DNA of 64,000 nt, taken from contig NZ_CP101456.1 of assembly GCF_024362485.1 (NCBI RefSeq), positions 186,001 through 250,000 of the forward strand, read 5' to 3'. Origin of the DNA: Natronobeatus ordinarius (lineage in GTDB: Archaea; Halobacteriota; Halobacteria; Halobacteriales; Natrialbaceae). Each line of letters begins with the position of its first letter. The first letter of the stretch is position 1. This document shows, in pieces, positions 61,849 to 64,000 of this stretch. Both the position numbers and the translations under genes were made by a program. The notes beneath the pieces are model-generated. The model was not told the origin of the DNA. It made no database searches and worked only from the letters and a program-made list of their open reading frames with translations.

Positions 61849-62625
61849 TCACTCTCGATCGAGCTTCTGTGCGAACCCGAAGTTCGGCTTGACGTCCTCG
61901 ACGCGAACCCTGACGACGTCGCCTTCCTCGGCGTCGGGGACGAACAGTTTGTAGCCCTCGACCGAAGCGATTCCGTCGCCCTCGCTCCCGATGGCTTCGA
62001 TCTCGACCTCGAGTTCGTCACCCACGCTGACGGGCGCGGTAAGTCGCCCTTTCGCGATGAGGTAGATCTCCGAGGACTGCTTGCGGGTGGCGTCCGGCGT
62101 CGTCGCCCGGACGTACTGGAACTCTTCTTCGAGGCTGGCCCGGAACTCCTCGACGTCCGGTCCCTGGAACACCTTCACGACGAAGTCGCCGCCCGAATCG
62201 AGCAACTCGAGGGCGGTCTCGGCGGCCCGCTGGGCGAGGTACAGCGAGCGGGCCTGGTCGAGTGAGTACTCGCCGGACATGTTCGGCGCCATGTCCGAGA
62301 CGACGCAGTCGACGGTCCCCCCGGCGGCGTCGACGACGCGCTCGCGGGTCCGATTCTCGGTCATGTCCCCGCGGATCGTCTCGACGTGGTCGTGTTCCTC
62401 GAGTGGTTTGATCCGCTGGAGGTCGACGCCGATCACCGTCCCCTCGGGGCCGACTTCCTCGGCGGCGACCTGGAGCCAGCCGCCGGGGGCGGCTCCGAGG
62501 TCGACGACGGTGCCGCCGCTTGGGAGGACGTTCTCGAGCTCGTCGAGCTGTTGGAGCTTGTAGGCCGCCCGACTCCGGTAGCCTTGCTGTTTCGCCTTGT
62601 TGTAGTACTCGTCGCGGCGCGTCAT
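61849..62625 (-). CDS. rlmE: 23S rRNA 2'-O-methyltransferase RlmE/FtsJ with TRAM domain
   Basis: 258 residues. KQQGYRSRAAYKLQQLDE, the SAM motif VVDLGAAPGGWLQVA, SDMAPNMSGEYSLDQ and VVKVFQGPD give the K-D-K-E type FtsJ site. A C-terminal TRAM domain (LEVEIEAIGSEGDGIASVEG) that binds RNA is added, as in other archaea. It methylates the ribose of a uridine in the 23S A-loop. MTRRDEYYNKAKQQG is the start. Confidence 0.94.
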   Translation of the reverse strand: MTRRDEYYNKAKQQGYRSRAAYKLQQLDELENVLPSGGTVVDLGAAPGGWLQVAAEEVGPEGTVIGVDLQRIKPLEEHDHVETIRGDMTENRTRERVVDAAGGTVDCVVSDMAPNMSGEYSLDQARSLYLAQRAAETALELLDSGGDFVVKVFQGPDVEEFRASLEEEFQYVRATTPDATRKQSSEIYLIAKGRLTAPVSVGDELEVEIEAIGSEGDGIASVEGYKLFVPDAEEGDVVRVRVEDVKPNFGFAQKLDRE

Positions 62626-62773
62626 GGGAACCTCACCGAGCGTATCGACACCGGTCGCGAATCGCCGACGGATTTCATACACCGTATGACGGGGCCTACC
62701 CAAAAAGGCACATCGATAGGTTTCGGCTCTGGCGTTACATCTATTGTGTATCGTAACGTACTCGATCGTAACG

Positions 62774-63067
62774 ATGAAGACGGTCACCACGCGCATCCCG
62801 GAGGACGACGAGGAGGCGCTCGCCGAACTCGAGGAGGCGATGAGTGCCGACCGGTCCGAGGTGCTTCGGCGCCTCATCCGGCAGGGGCTCGACGACTGGC
62901 GCAAGGAGCGAGCACTCGAGCAGCTCCGGGAGCACTCGATCACCCTCCGGAAGGCGGCCGACCTCGCGGACGTGTCGTACGTCGAGATGCTGACCCTCGC
63001 AGCCGAGGAAGGGATCGACGTGGGATACACGACCGACGACTTAGAGCGCGACCTCGACCGAATCTGA
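62774..63067 (+). CDS. UPF0175 protein, likely antitoxin
   Basis: 97 residues. The N-terminus has a ribbon-helix-helix-like start (MKTVTTRIPEDDEEALAELE, then RSEVLRRLIRQGLDDW). The C-terminal half ITLRKAADLADVSYVEMLTL is the UPF0175 winged/helical part. It lies directly before a PIN nuclease gene with overlapping stop and start (TGATG). UPF0175 plus PIN pairs are known as toxin-antitoxin modules. Confidence 0.85.
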   Translation: MKTVTTRIPEDDEEALAELEEAMSADRSEVLRRLIRQGLDDWRKERALEQLREHSITLRKAADLADVSYVEMLTLAAEEGIDVGYTTDDLERDLDRI

Positions 63068-63555
63068 TGGTCGTCGTCGATTCCTCCGCGCTGATTCCAC
63101 TCGCGTGGGTCGGTCGGCTCGACCTCGTCTCGACGACGTTCGACGACGTTCGGACGACGGAAGCGGTTCGGGAAGAAGTGCTGACCGAGGGAAAACGTGG
63201 TACCGCGGCGCTCGACGAGTTTCTGGAAGGCGTGACGATTCACGAAACGCAGGCGGAAGCCGGCGAGGTGGCGTCGCTGGAGGGAGTAGCGGTGGCCGAT
63301 GCCTCCGTGATTCTACTGGCAGCGTCCGACGAAGAGAGGCTCCTCGCCAACGACAAAGGACTGATCGAGGTCACCCGGAGTCACGGCGTCGAGTGCTGGT
63401 GGGTGACGACGCTGTTACTTCGGTGTACGAACGAAGGGGACCTGTCGGCGGACGAGGCGACCGACGTCCTGTACGAGCTCGTGGACGAGGGAATGAACCT
63501 CCACCCGAAGGTCTACGCGCAGGTGCAGAAGAAACTCCGAGAACTGGGCGGGTGA
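63067..63555 (+). CDS. PIN-domain (DUF3368-like) toxin
   Basis: 162 residues. The acidic residues D5 (VVVDSSALI), E37, D78 (AVADASVILLA) and D96 (LLANDKGL) form the PIN nuclease site. The C-terminal stretch SADEATDVLYELVDEGMNLH is typical of DUF3368 members. The probable target is RNA such as tRNA or mRNA. It is translated with the UPF0175 gene. Confidence 0.85.
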   Translation: MVVVDSSALIPLAWVGRLDLVSTTFDDVRTTEAVREEVLTEGKRGTAALDEFLEGVTIHETQAEAGEVASLEGVAVADASVILLAASDEERLLANDKGLIEVTRSHGVECWWVTTLLLRCTNEGDLSADEATDVLYELVDEGMNLHPKVYAQVQKKLRELGG

Positions 63556-63700
63556 CTCCGCGCCCACTCGAGTGGTCGAACGGGACGTTCAGACCGTCTC
63601 CGAGAGCCGGTCGCAAGCAGACGGGCGACGAACGCTGCCGCGGACGCGGGACGCAGCCCTTCGACACCCTTTACCGGCGCGAGAGCCGACGGAAGAGTGA

Positions 63701-64000
63701 ATGCCACCGGCCATCGAGACGAACGGGCTCGTCAAGGAGTACGGCGACCTCAGGGCACTGTCGGGGCTGAACCTGACCGTCGAGGAGGGCGAGTTCTTCG
63801 GCCTGCTCGGTCCCAACGGCGCGGGCAAGACGACGTTCATCAACACCCTCGTCGGGCTGGTCCGCAAGACGGGCGGCGAGGCGCGCGTCTTCGGTCACGA
63901 CGTCGAGACCGAGTACCGCGAGGTCAGGGACGCGATCGGGCTCGCGCCCCAGGAGTTCAACGTCGATCGCTTCTTCCCTATCCGAGAGGTGCTGATGCAC
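63701..64000 (+). CDS. ABC transporter ATP-binding protein (5' part)
   Basis: The gene runs off the window. The first 100 residues show the Walker A motif LLGPNGAGKTTFINTL and the Q-loop in GLAPQEFNV. The arrangement ALSGLNLTVEEGEFFGLLG and VRKTGGEARVFGHDV fits an ABC-2 type exporter ATPase. A CCTTTACC promoter element lies about 30 bases upstream. The substrate and permease cannot be told from this piece. Confidence 0.9.
   Translation, partial: MPPAIETNGLVKEYGDLRALSGLNLTVEEGEFFGLLGPNGAGKTTFINTLVGLVRKTGGEARVFGHDVETEYREVRDAIGLAPQEFNVDRFFPIREVLMH

Noticed and set aside
1-64000. tRNA or rRNA genes
   Set aside because: No tRNA-like cloverleaf arms or rRNA core motifs were noticed in the intergenic stretches. 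This is by eye only; a tRNAscan run would settle it.

Overview
The window is a GC-rich piece of a haloarchaeal chromosome. The evidence is the acidic proteome, a CetZ tubulin-like protein, an MC1-type chromosomal protein, archaeal SRP54/FtsY, prefoldin alpha, eL31/eL39/eIF6, CofC, a fused double TatC, and mostly leaderless genes with a TATA element about 27-30 nt before the start codon. The family Natrialbaceae is a reasonable guess, but it is an inference and no rRNA is present to test it.

Layout. 0-6 kb: a small membrane protein, then a four-gene 2-oxoacid (pyruvate-type) dehydrogenase operon on the minus strand (E1alpha, E1beta, E2, E3). 6-12 kb: a holin-like membrane protein, a Ski2-type helicase, small membrane proteins and a MATE exporter. 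12-17.4 kb: lipoyl synthase (which supplies the cofactor for the E2 above), an acetyltransferase, DUF1059, SRP54, a zinc-ribbon-like protein, a methyltransferase and an exported 2Fe-2S ferredoxin. 17.4-20.6 kb: an accessory patch with a complete TnpB element, a gene remnant, a Met/His-rich DUF305 protein and an orphan HicB. 20.7-26.7 kb: a disulfide reductase, then FtsY, prefoldin alpha and a drastically shortened ribosomal protein LX. An inserted exported-protein gene separates these from eIF6-eL31-eL39. 27-35.6 kb: a TPP enzyme, thymidylate kinase, an NDUFA9-like protein, CetZ, CofC, a PAP2 phosphatase, an aminopeptidase and a lactonase-like hydrolase. 35.7-40.7 kb: two tandem long-chain acyl-CoA synthetases and an SDR. 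41-43.7 kb: a second, different TnpB element with matching hairpins at both ends, then an MBL hydrolase. 43.8-45 kb: a fluoride riboswitch, a strong hairpin and two overlapping crcB/fluC genes, followed by a broken universal-stress gene. 45-54.3 kb: threonine deaminase, GGCT, enoyl-CoA hydratase, citrate synthase, a PhoU/TrkA-C protein, MC1, prephenate dehydratase, LarE and small proteins. 54.3-58 kb: divergent tatC genes (single and fused double). 58-64 kb: a RHH protein, a giant GLUG-repeat surface protein with an 891-bp tandem repeat, RlmE, a UPF0175/PIN toxin-antitoxin-like pair and the start of an ABC ATPase.

Connections. The dehydrogenase operon depends on LipA for lipoylation. The Tat pathway at 54-58 kb would export the twin-arginine proteins seen elsewhere: the ferredoxin lipoprotein, the 25.1-kb protein and the GLUG protein. 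The most interesting items are the fluoride riboswitch with its downstream hairpin, the truncated ribosomal protein LX at an operon breakpoint, and the two unrelated-looking TnpB elements with intact catalytic residues. No tRNA, rRNA or CRISPR array was found.
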